From assembly GCA_907163375.1 (NCBI GenBank), contig CAJQUW010012939.1:1-64000 (forward strand): a stretch of 64,000 bases of DNA, written 5' to 3'. The notes beneath the pieces are model-generated. The model searched no databases and had not been told where the DNA came from. It saw only the letters and a list, made by a program, of their open reading frames with translations. The stretch is from Prostheceraeus crozeri (lineage: Eukaryota > Platyhelminthes > Polycladida > Euryleptidae). The position numbers and the translations under genes were made by a program. Of the stretch, positions 16,354 through 30,183 are shown in pieces. The first letter of the stretch is position 1, and the number at the start of each line of letters is the position of its first letter.

Positions 16354-18808
16354 TTAGTGTCTCGTAGATGACCTTGAAAGGGTGCTACAAATGCGTGGAA
16401 CAAAAGAATTTTGACGACGCAAAGTTCTACAGAATGGTACGGCGAGACGCCCACTTGGTAAATAACTGGGGAGCAATTCTCTGATGGAAGTCTCTAATCT
16501 TTCCAGGCTGTTGAAGGTGTTGATAGCTTGCGACCATCTTCTAGCTTCAATGTCATCCAGCTTCAGATCACGCGATTTGATTTTCAGACAGCGCCTCTGA
16601 ATCTTCTCCAGTCGGTTTGAGTCTGTTGAGGAGATTCCCACAAACGCTGGGCAGCAGTACTCTATCAGCGACCGAACCAATGCCTGATAAATAGTAGTGA
16701 AGTCATCAATATTAGTGACAGATCTGACCCGCCTCAGAATGTACATGCGTTGAGCACACTTTTTCTCGATGAACTTTGCATGGCCTCTCCATCCAAGGTT
16801 CGTATCCAAATGAACCCCAAGAAACTGAATGCTGTCTTGGAACTTGACAGTTGGGATGGCACCCTCGATACTGCAAATGCTCTTGAATCCACCGCGGTAA
16901 TTCACTAGACCAGTGGTTTTCTCCGTATTCAAGGTCAATTCATTTGACGCAACCCAATCTGAAATATTGTCAAGATCACTTTCGATCTCAGCAAGATCCT
17001 TTGGAATGCTGGACTTTTGGACTCTTGATAAGAAACAAATGTCGTCAACATACTTGATTATGTGGTTCGAGGGGAAGATAGTCTGAAGCGATGAAATATA
17101 AATGACGAACAGATAAGGTCCTAGGAGGGACCCCTGTGGCACTCCTCCTGTGACCTTCATCAATTCACTCTTCTGTCCATCAATGCGTACTCTCTGATGC
17201 CTGTCCGATAAGTAGCTCTTCAATAGCAACAGAAATCCCGCAGGAAGATTCATCTGACTTGCCTTGGAAAGCAGTTTTGAGTGACAAACTCTGTCAAAGG
17301 CCTTGGAGAGGTCAAAGCTGATCAGAAAAGCGGCTCCCGTCTGTGGGTCATCGGCAAATCTGGTTAGGACATCGTGAGCATAGATGACAGCGTGAGTTGT
17401 TGATGATTTCTTCCTAATCCCGTATTGATTAGCACCAAGGTGAGCTGTTAGCTGGGGACGGATGCTTGATAGGATGACACGCTCGGCAATCTTGGCTGGA
17501 ATTGGCAAGAGGCTAATCGGTCTGGATTTTTCTATTACATTCTCCGAGGCTTTGGGGGTCGTGATTATGTCACCAATTTTCCAGATCAGTGGAAAACGTC
17601 TTTGGCGCAGGCATTCACTGATGAGGTGATGGATCGGCTCAGCGAGGACCAGAGAGCACTTCTTGTTAACTGCAGTAGGCACAGAATCACTTCAAGTTGC
17701 CTTTGGTGGGAGTCGTGAAAGAATGCTCCAGATGCCCTCAACACTTAACTCAGGTAACCAGCAGTCGTCTGGAGACCCGTCGACGAAGTCAAAACTGGAG
17801 TTGTTGGCAATGCTACAGTAATAGTCATTGATCGCATTGAGCACCTCGGATGGATTACTGGAGTTTCTGAGCCAATCACTGGGATCTCTTCCAGATTTTC
17901 CCCTCTCCATGTTGACGAATGACCATAGACCCCTTGCGGAATCCGAGCATTTAGAGCGAAAGTAGTATTGCTTGGCCTTCAGAATTTCTTGTTTTACCTT
18001 GACTTTCAAACCATTGAACAACGGCCAGTTTCGAGCACGATAAGCCTCCCATCGGCGGTTTATCAGGATCTTTAAATGAGATGAGATCCATGGAGCATCA
18101 TTGTCAGTCAAATAGACTGTTGTTTGCGGAATTAACTTCAGTGCATCATACATGAATCCATAAAAAATATCACATTTGGTGTCGATATCATTCGGAGCAT
18201 ACAAGCGTGAAAAGTCATTGTCAAGGAAAGATCTTTCAAATGCAAGAATGTTCGACAAGCGTAAGTCATAGAAGATATGTTTCTTCACCACACGCTGCTT
18301 CACCAATACTTTTGTCTTAGCAAGAACAGTAGCATGATCTGAGCCGGCTATTGGAGCACCAATTGAGACGTTTTCGGGAAGATAGTCATTTGACAAGCTC
18401 TTGTCCACGAAAATGAGGTCGAGGTTGGCAGTCTGTCGAGTCGCACCATGTACAATATTAATCAAGGAGAATCCAGATTCAAGGAAGGAGCGATTGATCT
18501 CGCCATGTCGAGAAAGGCGCGATTGATCTCTGTCTTAATTTTTGGACGTTTCCTTGATACCCGACTTTTGACAACCGCACAGAATGAATTCCTGATAACA
18601 TGGCAGAAGGTGTGTTAGCTTGTTGAAAGCAACCCCTGCTTTCACCAAATATTTGTGGAATTGATCTGGAATCTATTGCATGTATCTGCTTAATGCATCC
18701 ATCGACTAAGTCCGGAATGCAATTATAAGCCAAAATGCAGACAATTCCTATCGTGCAAGAACATAAAGAATCGGTACGAGTAGGCCAAACGACATGAGTC
18801 CTTGACAA
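16354..18808 (-). pseudogene. LINE ORF2 (CR1/Jockey-group), endonuclease remnant plus reverse transcriptase
   Basis: On the minus strand the 442-codon frame 16,354-17,682 holds a full set of non-LTR RT motifs: FDLSKAFD (residues 123-130), GGVPQGSLLGPYLF (179-192) and YVDD (211-214), then the thumb and a C-terminal region with CCPAFVGI and LEKIQRRCLK. In the same frame upstream, 17,692-18,465 has the end of the APE endonuclease (LDLIFVD, GSDHATVLA), separated by a single TGA at 17,689-17,691. Further upstream (18,479-18,808) is poor endonuclease-like sequence with a 14-bp direct duplication (GCGAGATCAATCGC) around 18,480-18,520 that shifts the frame. The ORF1 and the start of the endonuclease are missing. 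Clade is tentative. Confidence 0.85.
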
Positions 18809-21800
18809 ATGCTGATTGAAGAAGTGTGCTTTGGAGTAGTGAGACTACTGTCGAGACTGCAAATGATTGCACTATCTTTGCGCATGTTATGGATGGACAT
18901 GAACAAAAATTTTCATCATTTCAAATGCAAAGTTAAGCATCCTGTGAAGGTCATATAACGGTCATGGTCGAGCTTATATGGCGGACGGAAAGCTAAAAAC
19001 CGATGAAATCATTTAGGAGATAATCGAACCCAGAGTAATTCCACAAATGATCGAATTATGTTGATAACTATTGATCCAAACTGAATTTTGCCATCCAAAA
19101 TGCAAAAAGTCAAACATATAACACTAGCAAATTTACTATGCTTGCTTAGTTTCGAAAAACTTAAGGAATAATGTGAAAAGAGAATGAATTATTGCAATTC
19201 ATTTCATAGAATAAATAGAAATGAATTTAGTGGATACAAGCAGCAAAAGCATGTCTGTATCTAGGTGATTTCAGTACCATAAAGTGGGTGAATTATCTGA
19301 ATCCTACAAGTCTGTGAGACCATTGGCTTAATACTTGGTTCAGAAATTGCTGCTTGCCTGGGAATCAACATGTTGAGGTCTCAGATTAAATTTTCTTATC
19401 TGCACCCTCAAAACAATATTAGCAATCGCTTGCTGAATAATTGAGAAAGTTGTGCAAAATAGTAAACTTCTGTCTAATTAGGCAGCATAATTATGCAAAA
19501 AATGTAAACTAAAGGCCTTCAAGGCTGTGAATATTGAATATTTGTTAAAAATTGAAATTGAAGAATATTGAAAAGGTCAAACAAATGAATCACTAAATTT
19601 CACTATTCCAGAAATCTAAATCTAAGAGTGCAATTGTAATTATTTATAAATATACGCCAAATTAGGCAAAGAAAATAGAGAATTGTTGGCTTCACACTTT
19701 CAGGCCAATCCTCTTGCAGCATTCAGTCCTATGATGGGACGTGAAGTCTCGGATTAGGAATAGATGGAAAATAAGGATTCCTTATTTGAAAGAAGAACAA
19801 TGTAGACATTCTTTGCTCAATCAATCCTTATCGAAAAGTCCTTCAGAGTTTGAAATTGATATACATTGTTAAAACGGAAGCAAATCTTTAGAGAAAGTAT
19901 TGATGAAGCATATCAGTCTGACAGATTGACAGTTACTGAAATTGAACAATTTTAATAGAGTTCGCCACGCTTTATATTAACAATGCTAAATTGAATAAAG
20001 TTTTCGGTTTCCTTGTAGCTTACGAGAGATTCCATAGAAATCCGAGACCATTTTTTACCGGCATTAAATGACTAGAACGGACATACTCACTGAGACTGGA
20101 GACACTTGGACACACGTTGCCATGATACGAAGTACTTAAGGAATAGTTAGGGTTTGGCTATGCGTTTGGTCACAGTGCTTTAACAATAGCATCTGCATTC
20201 AGGTGACCTTGGAGAATCAATTTCACAATTCTATGCCTCTGGCATTCACCAAGTCGAAAGCAGTGTCGTCAGCGTTTTGCCTTGTGAAGAATTCAAGGTC
20301 TGGCATTGGCTCTTTGTCCGTGAACTTTATGAAGATTAGCGATTATCTAATTGTCTATAGATATAGTAATATAGTAATTTTGATAAAGTTATTTACCAAA
20401 CTCCATCACGATAATATTCTGCAGCTCGCATAAAATGTTTCAAGACCTTGATTCATCTTAAGATCTATCGAAAGATTGACCGAGATCGGTGTCTAATTGT
20501 GTAACTGAATTGCCCATTAACAAACAGCTGGCCCCATTCTTGTCTTATTATCTCAAGCAAAAGCGAAAAGTTATATTTCTATGGAGATTTCTTACTTGTT
20601 TCAGAAACTTTCCATGAACTGCTATAGAGAGCTTAGTAAACAAATTGCTTTGATTGAATCAAACATTAAAGAATTGTTACGAAAGCATTAATTTTCCTAA
20701 TGCGCCAACAGGAGAATAAAATCTTTTGCTTCCACATTTTCACTGTGATGTCAAATGAACGTTTTATTTGCTTTTCCTAAATGAATAGGCAAGATACTTT
20801 TGTACGCTAATTCTCGCGAGATGGTTAATTGAAAATTTGCTGAGGGCTGAATTACATTACGTAAGACATTGCGTTTAATGCTACTCGCTTAAATAAGACA
20901 AGATGACATTATTCTAATTCACTTTTCGAAAGGGAATTTTGCGTCACAGTGTAGTTGCACTTAAAACCCTCAGAAAATCTGTCAGAATTTTTGCAATGAT
21001 TTCAAATAATGTGTTTGAATTCATATTTTCCATAAGATCTCATTTTGAACCGATGAATAAATTAATGGAAAGTATTAACACTATCTGAAAGTCATCATGG
21101 AAATTTTTTGTCCAACACATTTTCCAGGGACACTTATCCGAGGTATTAGAACAATTTGCCAGCTGACAGTTAATCATGAAGTGTCAAAAGGTGAAACTAG
21201 TAGGGATGAAAAAAATAGTTTTCGCTCCCTTGGCTGATATTGGCAGGCTATGTGAAACAATGGAAACAATGGCATGTTCCTAACAGAGCATTAATCTGTG
21301 CCACAATGGTCTAGAGAAGGTGAAAAAATTAACATTGCTGAATATAGAAAAATATAAATTGCTGAATAACATTTCGCTGATATTTTCACATTTTTTTCAG
21401 TGACATTTGGCTGGTCGATTTTCGCAAGTGAAGTCTCACCTTGATTAACAATGAGTCGGTCACTTTCCTGATGTTCGTCTTTGCTTTTAGTTGCTTTTAT
21501 CTTTTGCTTATCTTACTTCTGTCTAAATTTGTTGATATTTATCATAAAATAGCAAAAAATCAAAATCAATATTCAGCGATTGCATCAAGATTCATAATAA
21601 AACATCAGCTTTGAAACTAGCGGTTACATGTTTTGGGTAACAGTCCTGATCCAGATGCATTGAATGATAGGGACAGTGACCGCCTTCGAGAGAATGAGAG
21701 AGAGAGAGAGACTTACACATCATCACAGAAAATCAGTATCAATTCAAATTTAGTCTACATGACATGATAGTTAACAACTCTTCTACCTAAAACATCAAAT

Positions 21801-22274
21801 GAATTCTGCCGTCTATTTGTGGAGCAATATTCGACTGCAATCCGACCATTTCTTTTATCATATAAAGGTAGTGTTATAAAAAGGATGTGAAAAAGTTCAA
21901 AAAGCAGGAAGGCGCTTATTCTTACGTTTAGCAGGAAAGCGACCAAAGGTATTAACACACTGCCAAACAGTACAACACATCAACGTATGCAACAGTATAT
22001 CACCAGTATACAAACGTGCTCTGCGAACGTTTGAAATCTTTTTATCATAGTATAGCATTCACAATTCAAAATACTGAATAGCGGCGAGGTGTACAAGATC
22101 AAACACTTAATGATTCTCACAAAAAGAGTCTACAACTCGCAATGATTCAATTGTCTTTTCAAAGCTTTTTAAAACTTAAACCTATATAAGAACGTGTTTA
22201 ATGCTATTGCAGGAAATAATTCTTCGTTTAATTTTCATCAGATTTATGACATTTTGCATATAATAAGTAATAGA
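18809..22274. other. Non-coding, nothing recognised
   Basis: No retroelement or gene motif. Short frames here (20,203-20,433 and 21,755-21,958) have no recognisable content. A (GA)n tract lies near 21,697. Confidence 0.5.
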
Positions 22275-24253
22275 TACTGTAAAGCGGGGAATTTTCGTGA
22301 GGTTTATATTTTCGCCAATTTCGCGAAATCTGTATTTCTTAGTCTAACCAATTTGTGTATAAGACCGTTAATTTAAAATAGAAAACTATTGTGTTTGTTA
22401 AAAAAAATGGTGTATAATGGACATCTCAAAAAACAAAACCATTAGGGCCTACCGGCATGTAGATTACAAAAACACTACACCACATACTCAGATATCAAGT
22501 CTCATTGTTAGACCACATCGGAGATGCCCGTCTTTCTCCAGCCGGTTTGAATAGCTTCTGGCTGCGCCTTCAGCTTGTGCCATACCTGCACAATCCAATT
22601 GGCATGTTTTGGTTTCAGGTATCCGATTTTCACATCAATCCTGTATATCTTGTGCTCTTTTTCCTGCTCCAGCACCTGATCAGCATACCTGGTGCTAAAG
22701 AGCTCATTCAGGTGACCCTTGAATGCGCCGTTTCCGGACACATCCAGGGTTGCAGCTCACCGTGCAGCTTGACAGTTGGTGCGTACACAGTCACGATGTT
22801 ATTGTCCTGGAACAGCTTCTTCACTTTTTCCGTGCGATGCGCAGCAAAACATCCAAGATGACTAGGGCTGGGTGAGAACGGTCCAGTTTGAGCTCCATCC
22901 TCTGCTCCTCGAAGTAAGACTTCATGATGCTCTCAATAAATTCAGTGGTGGTTTCTTCATTGTTCCAATGATTCGGTGTATGGATGATATTCCAATCAGC
23001 TGGGAAGTTCAAGGTTGGATGACAGCAACTGGCTCTAACCTGGTACACAACTCGAGGTGGAAGAAGATGACTTGATGGTGTGTCGGCAAGGACCATGGTC
23101 ACTTGACGTTTGTCATCGATACCTGCCACAGGTACCTGGCTGCATCCGGTTGGATGGAGAGTCCAGTTGGATGATAGGGACGATGTTCACACCGGTCTGG
23201 TCGAAGATAAGTGAAGGTGGAATGTTTGGCTCTGTCACCAAATTTGAGATAGAGTTCCAGTACTTTTCCTTGAGACCAATGAATTTGTCAGGTTCAATGG
23301 CACCTCGGCCTTCCTTGGTGCCCTTTTTCTTTGTCCACCCCATTCATTTCAATATCAACTTCGCCCAGGTTTTTGTTAGGCTAATGTGACCACCACGTGC
23401 ACTAAGGAGACCCTCATTCAAGTGCTTGAGTGTGCCCTTGCCAGTGGCGATATTGATTGTTGTGTTCACCACATCACCTGAGTCACGGATTGCGATTAGG
23501 TGAGTTGTGACCTTCTTATCCAGATATTCTCTCAAGAGCAAGGATCGGCCACACTTCGCTGCGGGAAGACAGGAGAGTTCTTCATCCCAATTGCTAGTAG
23601 TCGCCAGCTGCTTCTTGTATTATTCGATCATGGTGCGTAGCGTTCCTGGCTGCTCTGCTAGTACCATGCTCAGCACCGTACTTACCCATTTTAGGCGGTC
23701 TTCTGGTGTGTAGGTGCCATACTGTCCCCGCTTCTTCTTCTGCGCGGTTCTCAACGAACACTCAGGTGAAGCTATTTCCGCTACTTCCAAGATTTCAGCA
23801 TTTGCAGCGGCACAGAGAGCAGCTTTCTCAGGTGTTGTTTCATTGTTGGGATCTGGTAAACCTGGTACACTTGGATGTTTCTTCAGCCACTTAAGCATTG
23901 TATTTCGACGTTGTCGGCAGACCGTGACTACTGATGTTCGATGTTGGCACTGATATACTGATAACCGCACATATGATAAGAAAACGTAAGCTCCCAATAG
24001 TAATTTGATTTGCCAGCAATTTCCCATATCAATAACGTGAATCAATTTCATATCTTTTTGCACAAATAGTTATTGATGCTAGTATACATCTGCGCTGTCA
24101 TAATATCATTGGTAATGCGCCCTTGCTATTATATCACAATTTTAGTAGTGAAATCAAAATTCTGGCGTATTCGTGTAAATTAAAACTCGCAAAATGTATC
24201 TTTTTACCAATTCGCGAAATTTTAGCGCCGCGAAAATGTCCCGCTATACAGTA
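22275..24253 (-). mobile_element. pogo-type Tc1/mariner transposon, both ends present
   Basis: The ends are TACTGTAAAGCGGGGAATTT (22,275) and the inverted TACTGTATAGCGGGACATTT (read inward from 24,253), about 22 bp with four mismatches, each starting with the TA target dinucleotide. A second inner inverted word, AATTTCGCGAAAT-like, follows on both sides. Between them lies a decayed DDE transposase on the minus strand. Length 1,979 bp, typical for the superfamily. Confidence 0.8.
22508..24063 (-). pseudogene. pogo-like DDE transposase, decayed
   Basis: Pieces in order on the minus strand. First, 24,063-23,620: a basic N-terminal part ending KKKRGQYGTYTPEDRLKW, a helix-turn-helix-type DNA-binding start. 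Second, 23,541-23,344: LLREYLDKKV ... GGHISLTKTWAKLIL. Third, 23,343-23,113: the first catalytic Asp in LIFDQTGVNIVP. Fourth, 23,129-22,821: GIDDKRQVT, HTPNHWNNEET and the second Asp in ALVILDV. Fifth, 22,800-22,508: NC ... LDVSGNGAFKGHLN, the region of the third Asp. At least four frameshifts separate the pieces, and the third Asp neighbourhood is disrupted, so the enzyme is dead. A cut-and-paste transposase of the pogo/Tigger type is the clear family. Confidence 0.8.
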
Positions 24254-24434
24254 AATGTCAAAATTACATGTAATCTATGCTGAAAATTCATGATAGTTAA
24301 GAAACATGTACATGCAATTGATATTTTCAATTTCATAGAAGCATTTTTTTGGCAAGAAAAATGTATTTCATGATTTAGTCTGCAGAAATTAATTATTCTC
24401 GAATATGGCTGTTTTATTTTTGTAGACCATTTAT

Positions 24435-25204
24435 CAGACTTGTGTTGTAATTATACTAATTGCGATTACAGCTACGTAATTACAATTACTGTCTTGGTAA
24501 TTGTAATCAATTACATTTTAGCCCTATCATTGAGATGTAATTGCAATTACTTTTCGGTCAGCTCTGATAATTAGCACGCATTTTAAATTGCCTTACTCTC
24601 CTTATCGACAGTGCGTCAGAATCTTTAGATGTTCAGCGGCTGCACAGCCACCATACATTTTTCGAAGAAATTTACTGCGAAACTGAATGCCAAAATCTTA
24701 ATTAAGTGCCGGTGTTGTGATATTCTTTACCCCCTCTGATTGCTGATCGAAAAATGTAAATCAGAAAATTAGTACTATTAAGTTCCTCTCGGGAAATGTG
24801 AGACGCATAAATTCTTCAAGAAGCCACGGTCTAAATATTTAAATCAACTTAATCCTTAACGGAAATGCGATTGCAAACGCAATGAAGTGTCCTAGAAACC
24901 ATATATCTCGACATCACAGCACTGCATCTTCAGTTTGAATCCTAATAGAGATGTGAAGCGAAAGCACTTGTGGGGGCATAAAAAGGTGGCAATTTTATAT
25001 CAAAGTTACAAGCACAGTCTGTATTCCGGGGAGCAGTAGTGATTCACCTTTGCATATCCGCCAAGAAATGGATTGGGAAAACGAATAGTGCAATACCGGC
25101 AATTATCTAAAACATCTGCAAAGTAATTGAAATGTAATTGAAGAAATACGAAGCAATTTGTAATTGTAATCAATTACATTTCATGAGTAACTGACACAAG
25201 TCTG
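24435..25204. mobile_element. hAT-type non-autonomous element with 8-bp target duplication
   Basis: Inverted ends CAGACTTGTGT (24,435) and ACACAAGTCTG (ending 25,204) are flanked by the perfect 8-bp duplication CCATTTAT (24,427-24,434 and 25,205-25,212). Inside, repeated words such as GTAATTGTAATCAATTAC lie near both ends (24,440-24,560 and 25,125-25,190). No coding sequence. The 8-bp duplication and the CA..TG ends fit the hAT superfamily. Confidence 0.85.
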
Positions 25205-25212
25205 CCATTTAT

Positions 25213-26282
25213 AAACTAATGAGGTTGATAAGTTAATAAACAGTCAATAAAATGCCTTTTCCGATGCCTGCACGATGATTGATGTATTTAAGAAAATGAA
25301 AGACGCAGACTGAATTCAGCATTCGCTGATTTCCAGGGAGATAGATAACAGGAATATTGGAAAGGGAAGGGAATATTACTTCTAAAATGGTCACATGCCA
25401 GTGGGAATATTAATCATGCCTTGTATAAATTTAACATTGTCTTATATGCCAGATATCCAATTGTCACTTAGAAAATACCATCAATCAACTTAATAATGAT
25501 AATAACAATAATAATTGGCCTTATTGCGAAATGACAAGTGCATATCGTTTACAAAAGTGACATAAGAAAACAAAGGACAAAGAAGAGGAAGAATCAGCTA
25601 CTGTGGATCACTGTTACTCAGTAAAAGTCGCTGTGGATCATTCGATTGATGAATGTCCTTCCGACATGTCTCATGACAAATCAGATTTTCTCCTGACAAG
25701 ATTTTATCACTGAAATAAAGTGAATAATTCCTCTTGTGATGTGAATCCTTATTATTTCGCGACTGAAGTTCGGAGTTTAAAGTTATGAATAACTTAGTAA
25801 CATGTACGCGATATTCTTTTTGCTATAATCCATTTGCATTGCGAAGTAATTTTGCCTTTAAAATACCCTCTTTGGTCGCATAAAAGCTCGAGCGTCAAAC
25901 GCAACTCTCTAAAGAACCGGTTACGAGGGAAAATTACTAAAATTGCATAGTTCCGGTAACAATCCGGAAAATCGCTTTGCAAAAGTTAACATCTGTTTTA
26001 GAAGCTTGGCCATACCTTCTATTCGACTATTTTCTTTTTCTTGCGAAAAACACCTCAAAATAGGTATAAAATTCTTTTACTTGTACGACGTTTCGAAGGT
26101 GTTGGTCACGTGCAAATGAGCCAAATCAGACTTTACAAACATCAAAGATCATAATATACAAAATTTTAATGTAGGCCCTAACTAATGTAAAATTTTACAG
26201 ATATCTATCACTACAGAAGGAGGAAATACCTAAAGAAATCTTATTTAACCTAGCATCTAATATGCACATTAAGAAGAGTAAA
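25213..26282. other. No gene seen; short A/T microsatellite
   Basis: AT-rich non-coding DNA. AATAATGATAATAACAATAATAAT near 25,494 resembles a LINE 3' tail, but no LINE body follows. Confidence 0.4.
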
Positions 26283-26520
26283 TTATATGGTTGTGCAAAA
26301 GTCTATGTACAAGTGAAAAGGAATTCGAGGAACGGATGAATGGCAAGACAAGCATGCACCACTGTAAGATGGTTTGATGTAAAGCTGAAAATTCCATTTC
26401 TCTTGCTCAAAATGGACGACGGTATCGAGGAAAGGTAATTTATGCTCTTCTAGGAGTTCATATGTGAATTTTATGTGTTGATTTACAGAACTGGCGATCA
26501 TAAGAAGTTCTTCGATTGAT
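26283..26520 (-). pseudogene. PLE-type reverse transcriptase fragment
   Basis: A 72-codon frame on the minus strand contains NQHIKFTYELLEEHKLPFLD followed by TVVHF ... FQLYIKPSYSGACL. The I-x-F-T-x-E-x-E ... LPFLD ... KP pattern is the RT palm-end/thumb signature of Penelope-like proteins. It differs clearly from the PLE copies at 9 and 12 kb, so it is another, older lineage. Only this piece survives. Confidence 0.55.
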
Positions 26521-29500
26521 AATCATGCTTCTACATCGATGAATTTAAGCTTAAGTGAAGAAATAACTAATTGTATTCATTTAATCTGTTAAAAATCATC
26601 TTCTCAATTGATTCTTGTACTTTTTTTTTTGCTTGTACTTTTTGGATGCGATTATTGATAATAGATAAGCATTCAATAGACCCAAAAAAGTTATCAAGAG
26701 CAATCAATAGCACTTCCTCTAAAAATTATGATAACGTGTATACACATTTGCCCGGCTTTGAAGTCGACATCGAAGTTGAAACTGTGGTATAGCTGTGGAA
26801 CATTTTTCCTTCATTTACCTTGCTTTTAACTAATATCATGTCGAAATTTAGATTCAATCATTGCTTAGGCAAATGAATAACAGTTGTTCGTTCTTATCAT
26901 CCATCTAATTTCAACAAAGAAATGAAAACAACGGACAAAAGCGTGCACGATGTTCCCAAAATTATCGAAGACTGCTTTCCTCTAAGACAGTAATTGCTGC
27001 TTCTTAAAAGAGAGTTCGTCATGGTAGAATAGGCAAGGAATGTAAACGGTAGACTAAAAATTGTTTCTAAGTGACTGATTAGACACGGAAACGAAGACAT
27101 GCACAATTAGGCGCAAAGGATGTTAACTACGTGGGTCATTGCAAGTAATAACAGACAGACATAAGGACATTTGTAGATGACTCGTGCAAAATGAATGAAA
27201 GATTTCCATTGACATTGATTTCTGTGATGTTCTTAAATTGCTTGATATTATATCATACAAATTTCATAGAAATTGATAATTTTTGATAATAATCTTCCAA
27301 ATGAGAATTAGAGGCATTCAGCAGAATATCATGAGAATTGTGTAGATCTACATCATAGATGACAATATACATGTAATCGACAGGTCTATGATACAGAATC
27401 ATAGTGAAGTAGTTCAGTGATCTTCTGTATCACAGAATCAAATTCAATGCACGTCAATAGTTGATCAAACACTTATCCAAAGCCATTCAAAGTCATGAGT
27501 ATCAACTTATCAAGTGTATTATCAACTATACCTGATTTAATGATAGCTCTCTAAGCAACTTAATACAGCATTCATTACACTTTGGAAAATGACTTTTCAG
27601 AACCGGCGGCAAATTGATGTTCACTTTAATTTGACACAGACACCTGTGTATAAATATGGTGCAACTACAAATTTTGCCTAAAACATAACTTTAGTTGCAT
27701 ATCGAAACCAAACAGTATGTGAAATAAATTATTACTGTATCAACTTGATAGTATTCTATTAAGTGCGAGTAGGCATGCATGCGTTAGTTATTTGAACGAG
27801 TAATGGTGATCGTCAATCAATTAGAAAATGAAATTGAAGACGCAGTATCATCAGTTACTGATCATGACAGTGGTAAGATGGTTCGAGGAAATATTAGGGA
27901 TGGTCAACGGAATAAAACTTATTATTCGTTTTGCATACTTAAAATCAATCTCATCAAACCTGTCAATTGGAGAGACTAGCGGATCTTTTTTAGATATTCG
28001 CCACAAACACTGAAGTCCATGTTAACCGTCAATATTATGCGGTCAACCGACCGTATAATTGTCATGAACTCCATATCAACTCGTAAACGCTCAAGGTTGT
28101 ATTAAAAAATGACCGAATGCCGTATCATCAAGACGTTTCCTCAAAGTTGATTCCAATCAAGGATGAGCCTTCAGTATGCTTTTACTTCACAAGCTCTGTC
28201 TGTTATAAATACCTAAACATGAGTGCGTTTCATCAGCCAGCTTGATATTTGCGTGTGAAAATCTATGGAGTGAATGCATTCAGCTTGTGACAAATGACAA
28301 GCATTCATACCGCTTGGATTACTTGCAACATTTTCTCGAATAGAGCCCTCACCTAAATTTATAAATTAAGAGATTTTAAGAGTATCATTATACGATCCTT
28401 GCCATTGAAGTCTGACGTTTTTATATTGTCGGACAATCACTAACCGTCATTGCTGAACAATTAGTCTAGCTATAATCAACGAAACATATATCATAATCAT
28501 TTTGTTGCCCCGATGATTGCTTCAAACGGCACATAATTGTGACCTCATCATCTTTCTAAAAATGTAATGGTAAGTGAAAAAAAGCAGACCAAATTTCAGA
28601 ACAGAAACAACACCCTCCTGAACTTTTAAAGCAATTTTGAAAGACCAAAAAACGATGACATGCTACCTATATTCAGATTCAAGAAAATCATTGAAAATAG
28701 TTACCCACGCAGTACGACTGTGAAAAATAGTGTAAATAGATAAATTATTGCGGAAAGACCTTTAAATTTGGGTTCGAGTTGTAAGAAACATCAGCTGCCG
28801 CTGATTTTTCTAGTATAGATAGGCAAAGCAAAGTCAGTTGAGTGCAGTGGGGGAATCGAGGGTTTTGGTGTCTTTTATGAACTTAATCGTTGTCATTCTC
28901 GTTCTTTATCTACGTGATTATTTCCTTTATAACACAATATTTCATCATGGTTGCATTTTTATATAACATTTTCTATCATTTATTTGTGATATTAAACTCG
29001 CGTCTTAAATCAGATCATAAAAGCATCCCATTTCAATAACATTAGATCAAAGTCACTATGATAAATGAATTTCGTTTTAGGCATGGTGTTTTGCAGCAAG
29101 TTGACAATTCCAACATGCTGCTGGACTTTTGCTCATTCAAATAATTAAAGAGTAGACAGGGATGCAGGGATATGTAGACGATATCAAACAAAACAAGAAT
29201 TTGCATTTGAATAAGTAAGTTCTTTCAGCTCAGCAATAATCCCATCATCAAATATTGTCCGATGAAAGTGCAGACTATTACATATAGTGTTAAAATGTAA
29301 AACAATATCATCTTTAATGCACTTCATGACAATAATTTCTTTGAACTCAGAAGATTTCTCATTTTACTCAACATTTCAATGATATTTTGTTGTGACACAG
29401 TACCTTCACATGAAGGAATCAATGCTTGTAAAACAGTGACTAACAAGGATTTGGCTGAGGTTCACTGTTGTGGAATTCAACGGTTTCATTTCGACCATGA

Positions 29501-29999
29501 TCCTTTGTGAAGAGCATGTCATAGACTTAGTTGACAAAAGACCAAGCAAGTAGGAATAGGAATTAATGTTTTCTATGAGATAGAAAATGAAATCTTTGTC
29601 TGTATTGAATTCGGACACCTTCGTTATTTGACACATTGATCTTATTAGAGACTTGACGAGGATCGCCATAAGGAAATAACATATTTTGTTTTAGAATATC
29701 GGAATGATATCTTCCTAGACAGTTTCTTCCTTGACGAAAAGTAACTTAGTTTTACTGTATATCTTAACATTCGATGAATTTACACTTGAAAGCGTTAACA
29801 AGAATTCTTAAGGTAAAAGGAAACTTGTGAAGTTATCACGTAAACATTTCTAACAGTACTTACCAGTGAATAAAAACATGCCGGATATACTCGTAGTAAT
29901 TGAAAGTACTAGAATATACGCTGCAAACCTAACGAGAGCTTTTTTTTGAATAGATAATTGAATTCGAATTTATTCTAATGATCACTCTGTAAATTTGTA
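26521..29999. other. Non-coding, nothing recognised
   Basis: About 3.5 kb with only short meaningless frames, no tandem arrays and no clear transposon ends. Confidence 0.45.
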
Positions 30000-30180
30000 A
30001 ATATATATATGTCTCATGTATTTATCTTATTCTCTCATTGTATTTGTCTCATTTTTGGTAAAATTTGCGTATGCATATGTTACACGTGTTATCAACGCTT
30101 GCCTGTTAGTGCCCTTGCAGCCACCGCTTTGCGTTTTCTGTTGTATTTCAGAATAAACATTTATGACTTATGACTTATAA
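30000..30180 (+). repeat. Possible LINE 3' tail
   Basis: A 3'-UTR-like stretch ends with AATAAA and a short tandem TATGACT/TTATGACTTA (30,150-30,178), a common kind of LINE 3' end. No coding part remains upstream. Confidence 0.3.
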
Positions 30181-30183
30181 TTA

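Noticed and set aside
22505-23953. Plus-strand ORFs across the pogo element
   Set aside because: They are antisense to the recognisable transposase pieces.
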